From: Helicostylum pulchrum
Lineage: Eukaryota; Mucoromycota; Mucoromycetes; Mucorales; Mucoraceae
Reading direction: 5' to 3'
Length of the DNA: 64,000 bases
Assembly (NCBI GenBank): GCA_025677825.1
Contig: JAIXMO010000014.1
Coordinates: 124,001 to 188,000 of the forward strand
Part shown: positions 39,719 through 51,251 of the stretch, one piece after another
How positions within the stretch are numbered: the first letter of the stretch is position 1
Layout: every line of letters begins with the position of its first letter
Notes under the pieces: generated by a model
Seen by the model: only the letters and a program-made list of their open reading frames with translations
The model's database searches: none
Told to the model about the DNA's origin: nothing
Translations under genes and position numbers: made by a program

Positions 39719-40832
39719 TTAATTGCCATATTCTCGACTAAAATAAGACTCTGCTACAATCTTTGCAGAATTTACAAGTTCATTTATATCACCATTCACT
39801 TGCTTGCTGTTTAACACTTGAATAACCTATTTTATGTATAAATAAACGAGCCTTAAATTATTTTTAATTTATTTACCTCTCTCTGGACATGGTCTACTAC
39901 ATTTTTTCTTGTAGTTTCATCAGCTACAATAGGACCATCTTTTTTAACCTGTTCGATATAATCTTTCATTCCTTTAAATGCTGCAGCTCCAGCTAATTCT
40001 TCAGTTGTTACAGTCTTTCCAGGCTCTAAATAAACTAATCTATAACAATCATATAACTCTTCTTGTCTTGGGAAAGTGGAAGTACGTTGAACTATAACAG
40101 TAATAATAATATATTAATAATGATGATAATAGTCACTCATGATAATAACGATACTTTACGCGGAGAAGGTCGAAGAAGAGACAATTCAGCATTCGATTTT
40201 TCATTTTGAAAGGGTTGAATGATCCATTGTTGCGTTTGAGAGTGCAAGTTTTTAGCGTTTAAATAGATATTATTACCGTTTTTATATTCACCACCACGAA
40301 TATCTAACACTAAATGTGGAGCAGAAGAAGAACAAATATATCCATCACGATAAGTCCATCTTTGATTTTGAGCCAATCCTGGTTTACGAGCATATTGAAT
40401 AATCAATTTTTCGCGTTCAATGCTTCCACCCTTTATATCAATTACAAGACCTGATTTTTTATTGATTAAAAAGCCTTCTTCATGCATCCACAACTAAAAT
40501 GTAACATAATCAATTAAAAGAAAAAAAAAAAAAGCTTGCAGAAATAATTATACTTTACTTGATTAATGCTATCAATCATTTTCTTTGTTTAAACTATTAG
40601 TATCTGTCTAGAAAAAAAATTAAAACCAAATACCTACTTGGGGCCAAATAATAATAGGAGAGTCATTCTATTTAGGATAATAGGATAAAAATGAGTTTCC
40701 AGTTTAAAAAAGATATGTACACGTAATTATATATTTTACCAGCATGCTGCCCATATTCACGTCCATAGCGAACGGTTGATGTTTGCAACGAATAAAAAAG
40801 AATCCATCGGGGAAATTAGGTACGGCTTCCAT
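39719..40832 (-). CDS. Ricin-B-type beta-trefoil lectin-domain protein
   Basis: Six exons: 40832-40740, 40667-40638, 40582-40559, 40493-40160, 40091-39877 and 39826-39719, 267 aa. It starts MEAVPNFPDGFFFIRCKHQP and shows beta-trefoil repeats: PIIIWPQKMIDSINQLWMHE, GLVIDIKGG, NQRWTYRDGYI, LVLDIRGGEYKNGNNIYLNA and QQWIIQPF. The Q-x-W and LDI(K/R)GG signatures are those of CBM13/ricin-B lectin folds, which bind sugars. This is a carbohydrate-binding module only, with no toxin catalytic chain. A helical C-terminal region (TVTTEELAGAAAFKGMKDYI) follows. No signal peptide is seen, so it is likely cytosolic. Two exons are only 24 and 30 nt. Confidence 0.78.
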
Positions 40833-41261
40833 TATAAAAGGAATCGTTAACTAGAGGCAGAAAAAACGAAAAAAAAAAAAAAGAAGTTTCAATTTTATTT
40901 TTATATACAGTCTTCGTGTCGTACAAACCTGCGATACATTTTATTTTTCTGAAAAAAAAAAGTAACATACTACTCTGTAACTAAAGAGTACAAGCAGAAC
41001 AAGAAATTATATAATATATATATATATATATATGTGTGTATATGTATATGTATATGTATACGTAAAGGTGCTGCTGGTATGTAGGCGCTCGCTTGTTAAG
41101 ATTAAACCTAAAGATAGTTTTATTAAAATAATTAAACACGTTTGATCGTTAATCTGGGAGTATTAAATTAGCCCCAAGTATATTTTATTATCTCAATTTG
41201 GAGTGCTAAAAAAAGCCTTTCTCTCTTTCTCCTATTCATATATATTATTTGTTTACTTACA
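40833..41261. promoter_or_regulatory. Intergenic region between divergent lectin and glycosyltransferase-like genes
   Basis: About 430 nt, AT rich, with a (TA)n stretch at about 41013-41060 (tatatatata, then tatatgtatatg). It contains both promoters; no gene is seen. Confidence 0.4.
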
Positions 41262-41369
41262 ATGGCCTATATGCCTCAATCAAAAAAGTTGATTGCTCTA
41301 CAATGTACTATTGCCTGTTGTATAGGACTCATTTTACTATCACTATTTAAACAATATAGACCTATTGAT

Positions 41370-41405
<36 letters not shown>

Positions 41406-42443
41406 GAATCAGTCTAACAAAATAATAAAAAAAGTAGTAAAGTCAAGTCGTGAAACGAAAGAGAGAACAAATTATCCTTATACTATTGTTACAGGGTCTA
41501 GTGCTAATCACTTATGTTCACTAGAGAGCTTTTTATACTCGCTTGATGAAATACGAGTACAAGTTGAGCCTCAACAATTTCCCAGAGTTGTTGTTTATAA
41601 TATTGGCATGAATAGAACACAATTACCCATTTTGCAACAATTAGAAAGTAATGGCTTGATTGATCAAGTTATTCTATTTGATCATGAAAGATACCCTAGG
41701 TTTTGGGATGTAGCTATTAACGCAGGACAATATGGTTGGAAGACCGGAATTATTAACGATGCCCGGGTTCGATACGGAGGAGTACTTATTTGGCTTGATG
41801 CCGGAAATCAAGTAACGAACGATTTCATATTAAATATTCATGAAACAGTAAAGAGTAAAGAATTTAATGGATTCTGGTCACCTAAAAGTGATCACGGTAT
41901 GGGTAAATGGACACATCCTGGTATGTTTAAATTCTTTGGAGCAGATATGAAAGAATACAGATACAAGTCGAATTGTAATGGTGCAGCAATTGGATTCGAT
42001 ACCGATAATAATACAATTGTTGATACAATTATTTTGCCTTGGTATGAATGTGGACTAACAAAGAACTGTATCGCACCACCTGGTTCTAGTAGAGAAAATC
42101 ATCGACAAGATCAAGCTGCACTTACTTATTTAGCCTATTTAAATGGACATGAATGTAAAATACCACCCAGAGATTTTTATAAATTACAAACACATAGAGA
42201 TAAAGCATGTAAATCCAATTTGGCACAGTTAGAAATCCTGGGAAAACTATATCACCCTTCTTCCTACGGTAAGGCATATGTATATGTATATAAATAACGA
42301 ATTTTTAATGTTTTACTTTAATAGCATCTCTAAAATGGGAGCGTAATGACACAATTGCATTATATAACCACCCTGAATGGAAATATCACGAAGATAATGT
42401 TCCTGTAAATATAAGAAAACCTACTACCCCACTACTATCATAA
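41262..42443 (+). CDS. Putative type II membrane glycosyltransferase-like protein
   Basis: Three exons, 41262-41370, 41438-42268 and 42325-42443, 352 aa. A short cytosolic tail and one signal-anchor helix (LIALQCTIACCIGLILLSLF) lead to a luminal domain: YTIVTGSSANHLCSLESFLY, PRVVVYNIGMNRTQLPILQQ, FWDVAINAGQYGWKTGIIND, GGVLIWLDAGNQ, WTHPGMFKFFG, CNGAAIGFD and ENHRQDQAALTYL. The opening GSSANH..SL and the WLDAG acidic motif resemble uncharacterised eukaryotic Golgi glycosyltransferase-like families (DUF1647 type); donor and acceptor cannot be inferred. Intron 1 contains a run of about 31 A. The stop is 14 nt from the stop of the convergent CSL4 gene. Confidence 0.65.
41373..41403. repeat. Poly-A run in an intron
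   Basis: About 31 consecutive A residues directly after the exon 1 donor (gt) of the glycosyltransferase-like gene. Confidence 0.9.
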
Positions 42444-42457
42444 AACAATAATAAAAT

Positions 42458-43212
42458 TTATTCTGGTTTGGCACATTTACGTAATTCAATTGCCTTGGTC
42501 TTTGGACATTGCATTTCTTGCCATGAAATAGGTACCATAGTTGCTCCTGCTACACTGGTAGCAAAAATAACTCCTAATTCATTTTTAGCTGTACTCAAAA
42601 AGTAAGATCTAGCATCTCCTAATGAAATCACTTCTGCCTTTACAATATCTCCTGGTCGAAATGAATTATAAATCTTTACTTTGTCTTTCTCTGCTGCACG
42701 AACATCTTGTGTACTATCATCACCCCGTTAGTAAACTTTATATTCAACTTTTATATGTATATATCCCTATTTACCGAATAACTCCCATAAAATCTTCTTT
42801 ACAAGGTACTTGACCAACTACCATAATAGCAATAACTGCTTGGTGAGGTGCTACTCGCATAACTTTACCTGTAATCTATACATGTAAAAAAAATTGAATT
42901 GACAAGATCTCTTTCTCTTTTTTTTTTCGCTTTCTTATTTACCACACTACCAACTTCAGGTACTGCTGATTGTTCTTTATCCTTTGACACACTAATTGTA
43001 GGTAACTAATGAACGTGTTAATATTAAAAGAAGAAAAAATGTTGTGACAGTAGCGATCTTACTTGTCCTTCCTTGGCAGGATCTATATATCTTTGTCCAA
43101 CTACACTAGCATAAAGTAATCCATCGCGTTCATATGTTCCAGGTCCTTGATTGTAATCAGCTGCGTATCCAAGACGTTGACCAGGAGTAACGAATTCTGT
43201 CTTTTTGGCCAT
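42458..43212 (-). CDS. CSL4: Exosome complex component CSL4
   Basis: Four exons: 43212-43063, 43005-42943, 42875-42775 and 42713-42458, 189 aa. Landmarks align end to end with CSL4/EXOSC1: TPGQRLG, GTYERDGLLYASVVGQ, LPTISVSK, VPEVGSVITGKVMRV, EDFMGVIRTQDVRAAEKDKV, YNSFRPGDIVKAEVISLGDA, FLSTAKNELGVIFA, VPISWQEMQCPKT and EIRKCAK-like end. CSL4 caps the nine-subunit RNA exosome through its S1 domain and helps recruit RNA to the 3'-5' nuclease in nucleus and cytoplasm. Length equals the human protein (about 195 aa). The CxxC pair seen in many C-terminal zinc ribbons is reduced here. Confidence 0.92.
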
Positions 43213-44180
43213 GCTTAATAAAATAAAGTGTGCAGAATAAAATAAAAAAAAAGTGGAAAAAAATATAGAAAGAAAAAAATAATACGTATGTGACTGTTCC
43301 TCAAAGTGCTGTATGCAAAATGACATGATCCAGTTACTTTATGTCCTTGTATTGGACATGTAGGTTATATGGTTAGTCAAGCTAATAATGGTGTTTAGAA
43401 AAAGACACTTTTAAAACTGCAAGATGGATTTTTAACCGTGTCAATTCTGTTTATCCTGCTAAGTATTTTTTTTCAATGTACGTAGTGGAGAGCCTGTATC
43501 ATTCGATTTATTTACAGTCTTCTTCATATTGCGTATTCATACACAAATAAATATGTTTTAACAGAGATTTTGATATAAATGTATATTCCCATAGTAAAAT
43601 AAAGTTAAAGTGACTCGAATCGAATGTATTTTTTTACTTCAAATATACAGTGTTTCCGAAACGATATTTTGAATATGTTTAGCAGAAATATCACACCTAA
43701 CTCCAGTATCTTTTTATTTAAGTTCTTAAAAGCACGCTCCATTAATTGGCCGTAATTATAGCTTAAAATATATAGGCAAACGCTACGCTCCTATCTAGAG
43801 TCGGCAGTTTCAACGATCGACGATACCGATTGATGCAACGATTTTTCGGAGAAAATAAATAAATCGAAGTAAATAAATTGTAAGGTGTAAGGTGTAGGGA
43901 GCTATGAGCTATTAAATTGAGCTTCTGCGAGATCATCTTCGTCAATTATGTCGATTCAGTAGCTTACCAGCATTATCTTTTTAACATTGTCAGGCATAAG
44001 TCTTGACCAACTAGATGTGACCAAGCGGCCAGAGCGAGTGAAACACCTTCATGCAGTGCTTGTACTAAGAACAGAGAGAATTTTTCCTGCCACCTTGGAC
44101 AGGCTGGGGAAACGATGTTGGTTCTGTTTCCAGAAAAGAAGAGTTGTTCGCAGAAAATCTTACATATGCGTCGTCTTCAG
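43213..44180. other. Intergenic region downstream of the hAT relic
   Basis: No intact gene. AT rich until about 43950; the GC-richer part after about 43990 is probably further decayed transposon sequence continuous with the hAT relic. Confidence 0.35.
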
Positions 44181-44990
44181 GTAATGGAAAGTCGGTTTTA
44201 GGATCAGGAATCGTAGGCACGAGTTGTCTACCGGAAGTAATTGCATTGGAGCCCGTAGTAACCTCAAACTTGCTTGACCTCTCGCGTCTATATAGCGCAA
44301 GTTTGTCATCATTGGTGTCTCGTTTGGCTTTTATTCCTTCATGCAGATCAAGAGCAATCTGGGCAAAGATATTACTGCTTGAGTGTACTCCACAGTATCC
44401 AAGCTATCTTCAAATACATCGGGCTTGTACGATTCGTTCCACTTGTCTTCAACTTGGTCCATAGCAATCAAACTATATTCACCCCAGTTGCTGGAGGTCC
44501 CGAATCGGTTCTTGATACTGCTATCACAAAAAGTCGTAGTGGGATACGCCTTGGAACTATCGGTCTTCTTATAATACTTGATCAATTCCAGTCTTCCAAG
44601 CCAGCGTCCTTTGAATATCATGTTTTGACCGTTGAAACCAGAAGAAGTAAATGGTCCAGCATAACGGTCTTTCAAAATGCGCATCTTTTCTTGTAAAACA
44701 TCCAAAGGAACAGATGTATTAAGCCTTGAATAGCCTTCACAGGAAGGGAAAACGTGCGAAGCCACAATTTTTTTGTTCAGGTGATCTATAATTGTATTGA
44801 ACAGAACAATCGAGCGACTCATCGTAGGGTATTTTTCGCCTGACGCTCAGCTGGTTACTTGTTGGAAAGGATTCAGAATACTTGCAACCTCACGAAGATA
44901 GAAGACCTCATCGTCATCTAAAATGTACATGCCATTTATTACTGTGTCAACCCCTATCACATTTCTAAAGCCAATGATACAGGCGGAGGG
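44180..44990 (-). pseudogene. Decayed hAT-family transposase
   Basis: The minus strand reads MYILDDDEVFYLREVASILN, PFQQVTS, a stop, ASGEKYPTMSRSIVLFNTII and DHLNKK. This is the hAT transposase block usually written as LL.PFE..T..LSG.KYPT.S.V.P.I..L, with a stop where Trp, Leu or similar would be. It continues through LQEKMRILKDRYAGPF, FGTSSNWGEYSLIAMDQ, then changes frame near 44360 (IALDLHEGIKAKR, NDDKLALYRRE). No BED finger, catalytic core or C-terminal dimerisation domain is seen. It is therefore an inactive transposon fragment. Terminal repeats were not located. Confidence 0.65.
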
Positions 44991-45088
44991 AATATAATGA
45001 ATTTCTTTTTTTTTCTTTCTAATAAATAATAAAATAACTTTTATTAAAAATTCGGCAACTTTTTTTAAATGTGAGTGTAATAGTGCAC

Positions 45089-46586
45089 TTAAATTTCGTT
45101 AAACGCTAAAAGATTGTTATTAGGACTAGAGCTCTTGGAACTGTCAAACAGAACAGAATCTTTTGTTGCAAGCATTCTAATAGCCTCATATACTTGGTGA
45201 GCGGTATCATAATTATTTTTGCTCATCAAGTTTGCGGCAATACCAGCTACGTGAGGACTAGCCATACTGGTACCATCCATGGATTTAGAGGAATCGGAGC
45301 CGCCAATATAAGCACTTACGATACTTGAACCGGGCGCGTAAATATTAACGCATTCACCGACATTAGAGTACTGAGGAACCGCATCGTTGATATTGGTAGC
45401 ACCCACGGCAAAAACATTTTCATTTGAGGAAGGAGAGAAAAAGCAAGCATCTGTGCCAGCATTACCGGCCGAAACAAATACGGGAACATTATGCTGTAAC
45501 ACCAAAGAATTAAGCGCTTCGTCCAATAGTCTTGATTTAGGACCGCTTAGTGATAAATTAACTACACTTTTACCAGGAACTGCATATTTGATAACATGCT
45601 CAATACCTTTTAATAAGCTAGAGGTAGAACCGTCACCTACTTTGTTCAATATTTTGACGGATCGAATATTTGCGCGCTTTGCTACTCCATATTCAGTACC
45701 AACAATTTTACCAGAAACATGGGTACCTATTTTAAAAAAAAAAAAAAATTAGTAAAAAAAAAGAAAGAAAGGGAGTGCTTTTTACCGTGTCCACCCATAT
45801 CCCGATTATCTTCATTCCTAATCATATTCGCGGAATGAGTGGCCCTGCCATCAAAATCCAAGTGCTCAGCATAAACGCCCGTATCCAATACAAAGACGTC
45901 TATGCCAGAACTATGAAACCCAAAAAAAAATTAAAGTTTGTACCACATGACGACATAAAAAAGAAAAAAAGGTTTTACCCTCCCATTGTGTCAAATTCAT
46001 ATTCTTCTAGATCGCCTCTTTGATGTAAATTAATTCTAGCTAAACCCCAATTTGAAGCTCTTGATCTAACTCTATTGACAGCTTCTTTCTTGTAAACTTT
46101 TTCTTCTTCTTCTTCTTCTTCTTCATTTTTTCTCGGTCTTATAGTGGTAGATTTGAATATACTATTTTGTTCTACATAGTCAATGGTTACTTGTTTATCA
46201 AGATATTCCAGAAAGGCGTGGTCCGAAAAAGTACCGGCAACTGCGACAAAATCTGGACCGAAATTGATATGATCCAATGACATCACATCCTCTACTGCGG
46301 CCGCAGAGAACGCATTTGGAGTGTCCATCTCAGCAATCTGTCGCACAGAACTCAGAAAATTGCGGTGATGTGATAAGAGAATATTGTTTGCTATTATTTT
46401 TTTTATAAAAAGTATCAATTGGTTTGTATATATCTTTTTTCTTTTTTTCTCTTTTTGCATACCTGCATTGCGTGTGACAGAAGTTTTAAACTTGATAATA
46501 TGAGTGGGGTCAATATTATCCAGTTGACCAAAAGCCAATGAAATAACGACGGAAATAACGCTTAATCTTGTAATAGAATTTAACAT
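45089..46586 (-). CDS. Secreted subtilisin-like serine protease (S8, proteinase K type)
   Basis: Four exons: 46586-46463, 46390-45979, 45910-45786 and 45726-45089, 432 aa. A signal peptide (SVISVVISLAFG) precedes an I9 propeptide (HIIKFKTSVTRNAG, HHRNFLSSV, FSDHAFLEYLDKQ). The S8 domain has all catalytic residues: VLDTGVYAEHLDF (Asp about 188), GGHGTHVSG (His about 220), SAGNAG (oxyanion Asn about 309) and GTSMASPHVAG (Ser about 374). WGLARINLH is the typical mature start. A Glu-rich, Arg-bounded linker (about 46105-46130) may carry the processing site. The enzyme is an extracellular or vacuolar endoprotease. Confidence 0.93.
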
Positions 46587-46941
46587 GATAAAATAGATAT
46601 ATTCACGAACCTCTCATCTTACCGACTTTATTTATAAATATTTGAAAGGCTAATGTTTGTTTATTACAAGAAATGATTCCTAGCGTAAATACAATTTATT
46701 CTTTTGTTTGTAATAAAGTTTAAGGGCCCGAATTTATTTTTTTCATATGCAAAAGAAACATGGGTTCAAACTTGCATAAGAAGGTATTTGAAGGGTTAAA
46801 GATATATATCCAATCAAAATGCTTGAGGCAAAATAAATATAAATACCTGTATTTTAAACCATGGTTTTTCTTCTTCCTTTCTCTTCGTTACAATCTTTCT
46901 TTCTTTTTTTTATTATCTGATCGATAAAGTAAACAAATAAA
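46587..46941. promoter_or_regulatory. Intergenic region between divergent subtilase and unknown gene
   Basis: About 355 nt with no coding frame; carries the promoters of two divergent genes. Confidence 0.4.
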
Positions 46942-47523
46942 ATGCAATATTACTCACCAACTACACCCACGAATATATATAATAGCGAGGACGTTGACGA
47001 ACGCTGGGATAATATACGTTACTTTCCTCATCAAGAACATCACTTGGAATCAAAGTTTCAAAATTTAAATGTAGCAAAGCAGGTAAAATACCACTAATCT
47101 ACTTTTGATTAAATCATACACTAACTTTTAGTTTTATAGGTTTCACCTCCTTTGACAGGGCCAATTAAAGAATTAAATACTGGATGCTTTAAAGAAGATA
47201 TAGAAGAAAACGATTATTTTGAACCAGCTGCTACAACTCCAACAGAACTCAGAAAACACAAAAGAAACAATAGAGATCAAGAAGACCTAACCATCATGTC
47301 AGTAAATGACTTATCTCCTCTCGAATTAATACAGTTTCAACAGCAAGAATCAAACGTACCTGTCAGTTTGCAAGCTTATCACTCCGGCCTGGTTCAACAC
47401 TATAAGCACATTTTAATACAAATAAGTCATTCTTCTTTATTCAATTCTCTACCTGATAGTTACAAGACTTTTATTAATAATATCAAACAAAATTGTTTTG
47501 TCGCTTTACCTTGTTCTTTATAA
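46942..47523 (+). CDS. Uncharacterised protein
   Basis: Two exons, 46942-47082 and 47140-47523, 174 aa. It begins MQYYSPTTPTNIYNSEDVDE, contains ERWDNIRYFPHQEHHLESKF and ELIQFQQQESNVPVSLQAYH, and ends FINNIKQNCFVALPCSL. The intron has standard gtaaaa...tatag borders and restores frame, so the gene is probably real. The charged, Gln-containing sequence shows no known domain, signal peptide or membrane helix. Probably lineage-specific. Confidence 0.6.
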
Positions 47524-47639
47524 AAATAATCACCCCTAATATTTAATACCCTTTTTTTGTACAGTTAAAAATAAATTGTTTGGCCTCGCTTTTAGAGATC
47601 AATTATATACTATAGACTTAGGTTTAAATTTATCATATT

Positions 47640-47960
47640 TCGTATTTTTATTTTTTTATGTCTGAATATCCAATAATTTGGGGAAACTTCTTGGTCAATC
47701 TTTCTTTTGCCGTTTCATTCGCAGTACGTAAGGAAAAACACATTAATTGAATCTGGGATTGATGAATTGAGATTTCCTCTTCGAATATCGTTCGTAATGG
47801 GGATCAATAGACTTCTTTCGTCCGTAAGGCTCACCACAGTTGATGTATATCTTACTTCTGCGTTTGCTAGCCAATCACAGCTCGCCTTCTTCAGATGATT
47901 AGTGTTCAATTCAGTATTATTTAACAAGGACGCCATGGAACTGTTATTAGGGGACGTCAT
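47640..47960 (-). pseudogene. Short unknown gene relic
   Basis: The minus strand reads MTSPNNSSMASLLNNTELNT, NHLKKASCDWLANAEVRYTS, TVVSLTDERSLLIPITNDIR, and after a frame change near 47725, LRTANETAKERLTKKFPQII GYSD. Composition is protein-like but the frame is broken and no domain is known. A 20-nt inverted repeat lies just upstream (47946-48032). Confidence 0.35.
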
Positions 47961-48032
47961 TATTAAATTTCATTAGATTCGAAATAATAAGTTGGCCAAA
48001 TAAAAATAACAGAATATTGACGTCCCCATAAT
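47946..48032. repeat. Short inverted repeat containing GGGGACGTC
   Basis: ATTAGGGGACGTCATTATT (47946-47964) and GAATATTGACGTCCCCATAA (48012-48031) are near-perfect reverse complements separated by about 47 nt. Could be the ends of a tiny inverted-repeat element, a hairpin or paired binding sites. Confidence 0.6.
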
Positions 48033-48849
48033 GAACTATACGGTCTGGTGGTGCGTTTTTTGACAACAAGTACTCTTATGCACAGCAGCAGCTTTAAGAA
48101 CAACGACAACATCATTTTGTACGGACATGAAAGAAAATAAAAACGCTAAAGAAAAAAAAGCAGAATAATCAATATAAGTTATAGCTACGCACCTTTAAAA
48201 GATGCACATTTAATACTCACTGATATACACGGTAAAGAAGAAAAGAGAAAGAAAAAAGTGGTTTATTTTTTTAAAAAGAAATAGAATATATACAGCCTAG
48301 TTTGATAAAATAGGGGATTCTACAACTTGTTGCTAACAACTTATTTTAACACATCAAAAATGTCTATTAAGCTACTAACCAATATTCTATTTTTTTAGAG
48401 AGAAAGAGCGCGATTTTTCTATGCCATGGTTAATAGTTAACGAAAACAGACGTAGAAAAATCTTTGTGGGGTTAACAATAAAGCATAATGCTTTATTAAT
48501 GCATGAACGGTTAAAAAATATATTAGTCTAAATAGTCCTAAAAGAAAGAACATGATGTAGTCATTATGAACCGATGTTTTAATCAATTTCATACTATCGG
48601 CTAAACAATTTCTTGTATAGTACAGGATTATTCTCAACCAAGGACCTGATATACTTGAAGGTCCCGGTCAGAATGGACGAGACCAACAACAGAATAAAAC
48701 AAAGGGTACTTTATTCCTCTGTGTCATAGCGTGACGGTTAAATAGAGAAAGTTAAGGTTTTTTTGTGTGATCATAATCCCTTTATTTTTTTAATTGTTTA
48801 TTGTTCCTTTTTCTTCTTTTTATTAAAAAAAACTAGTTACTGGTGAGTA
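48033..48849. other. Intergenic region upstream of kinesin gene
   Basis: AT rich, no gene. A perfect GGACCT/AGGTCC hairpin with an 11-nt loop is present at about 48641-48664. Confidence 0.35.
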
Positions 48850-50987
48850 ATGTATTCAAGACAAAGAACGATTTCGACACATTCCAATTCCAGTAACGGT
48901 AACGGTAACGGTAACTCAGCTAGACCGGTTTTGGTACCTAAGCTACAACAACCTGTAACGCTATCTGAAAGTGTTCAGGTCACAGTTCGTTGTAGACCAC
49001 CGAAAAAGGACGAATTAAATAATTGCTGGAATTTATCAAACAATAAAATTAGTTCTGAAGATCCCAAGCTTAAAAAGCAACATCAATTTACTTTTGGTAA
49101 AGTATATTCTACTTTTTTTTATATATGTCTATATTTTAATTCGTCCCATTATAGATAATGTGTTTTATGGAAGTAATAATGCAGAATTATATTCTAAAAG
49201 TGTAGAGAGGTTAATAAAGTATGATACGAGTATTGTTTATTCAATCATTTCATTCACTATTTACTTCTTTTAATATATATATTATGTGTGTTTACATACG
49301 TTTTAGTCAAGCGATGGAAGGGTTTAATGGTAAAAAAAAAAAAATAGACTGATTTATTTATTTATTTTTTTACTTATGACTTTTTTTTTTATGTGCGTAG
49401 CCACAGTATTTGCTTATGGTCAAACGGCTAGTGGAAAGACATTTGTAAGTGTGTATAAAGTTACCTTATTCTTATTTTTACTAAATATAATAATTGAATA
49501 GACAATGGTAAGTTTTTCTCTTTCTTTTATCAAGATTAGATTATAAAACTAATAATCGAAAATAGATGGGTAACCAATAACAAAAAAAAACTCCTCTTTA
49601 TTTGTATATGTATACACAATATTTACACATCATGTAGGAACTGAAACAGAGCCAGGTGTCATACCCCGTTCCGTTGATAATGTATTCGCATTTATTAAAA
49701 AGGCAAGTACGTGTGTATACACCGTGAATGTAAAAAAGCAACTCACTAATTATATATACTTAGGCTGTTACAAGAGAATTTCTACTACGAGTTTCTTATT
49801 TAGAAATATACAATGAGTCGATTCGAGACTTGTTGAATCCCTCCAATACCAACCTAAAGATCCAACAAGATAAAATTAGAGGAGTATACGTTACACCACT
49901 TACCGAAGAAGTAGTAACAAGTCCACAAGATGTATTAAATATTATTTCACAAGGAGAAGCTAATCGACATATCAGTTCAACCGATTATAATTTACACAGT
50001 AGCCGAAGTCATACTTTGTTTCAAATGATTATCGAAAGTAGAGAAAAGACTAACAGTACAAGCACAACGTATCGTCGAACATTGACACAATCTGGTTATG
50101 GAGTAAAGTCAAAGGACAGAGTAAAGATATCACAGCTTAATTTAATAGATTTAGCAGGCTCAGAAAAGGCGGCATCAAACGAAGATCGAAGAAAAGAAGG
50201 GTCGTACATCAACAAGTCCTTATTAACGTTAGGTACCGTCATTTCAAAATTAACCGAAACATCTGGCAATAAAAGTCCTGGGCATATTCCATTTCGAGAT
50301 TCCAAATTAACTCGAATTTTACAGACTGCTTTAACGGGTCTGGCTAAAGTTGCAGTCATTTGCACAATCAGTCCTGCGTTACAGTCAATTGAAGAGTCGT
50401 TAAATACTTTGAAATTCGCAACCCGCGTCAAAAAGATTTCGATTCATGCTAAAAATGATGATGTGATGGATGATAAAGCATTAATCCAAAAGTATCGTAA
50501 TGAAATTTTACAGTTAAAAACTAAATTAAAAGAGCAAGAAGATAATGGTGGTCTTAGTCAAAATGAAAGAAGAGATCATGAACAGACGTTAAAACAAATG
50601 AGAGGTGTTCGAGACACGTTAAAGGAACGTATAGATCAATTAACAAAACTTATCTTGACTTCTGCTTCTGTTGTTGTTCAACAAAATGACCAAGATGATA
50701 TTGTTATTGTAGAAGCTAATCCCTCACATATTAAAAAAGAACAAATTGCCGTTATTTATCAATTGGAACAACAAGTAAAAAAATTATCGACAGAATCACA
50801 TCAAAAAGATGAAAGAATTCAACAACTTGAACATCAACTTCGATTACAGTCCGCCATTTCTGCTCAACTCGAAACCGCTCTCAGTATCACAAAAGCAGAA
50901 CTAGAAGTAAATCAATTAAAAACGCCTATATCCGAAAGAAAATATTATCTTGGTTCTCCACCACAAGAAGAAGAATCATCCTTTTAA
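48850..50987 (+). CDS. Kinesin motor protein (kinesin-7/KIP2-CENP-E-like)
   Basis: Eight exons: 48850-49096, 49155-49218, 49307-49329, 49401-49444, 49502-49507, 49566-49569, 49638-49702 and 49764-50987, 558 aa, all phases consistent. Motor motifs: VQVTVRCRPP, P-loop FAYGQTASGKTFTMMGTETE (about 115-134), SYLEIYNESIRDLL, switch I NLHSSRSHTLF, switch II NLIDLAGSE, and the neck IEESLNTLKFATRVK. A coiled coil follows (KYRNEILQLKTKLKEQ; QLEHQLRLQ). PGVIPRSV and a short neck suit kinesin-7, though the stalk is short. Exons 5 and 6 are 6 and 4 nt; exon 7 ends at a GC-AG intron (AAG|gcaagt). It is a microtubule-based motor in the cytoplasm or spindle. Confidence 0.9.
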
Positions 50988-51251
50988 AATATTTTTTATT
51001 TCTATTTATATGTATTTGAAATATATATAAATGCATATCTTTTTGTATTTTTTATACACACACATATTTTTTTAAAGGTGTCACATACTTATGCGTGTAA
51101 TAATATTAGCATGATAGTTATAAGATCAAAAAAAAGTTGAGGGGTTATCCCATGGAATATGTCATTTCCCCCCCCCCCCAGATATAATAAAACCCTTTTA
51201 TAGTGTCCGCTATTCAACATCATGGATAAGTAAGTGTACCAAAAAAAAACT

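Noticed and set aside
44144..44696. Plus-strand open frames over the hAT relic
   Set aside because: The minus strand carries the recognisable hAT motif; the plus-strand frames have no splice context or domain.
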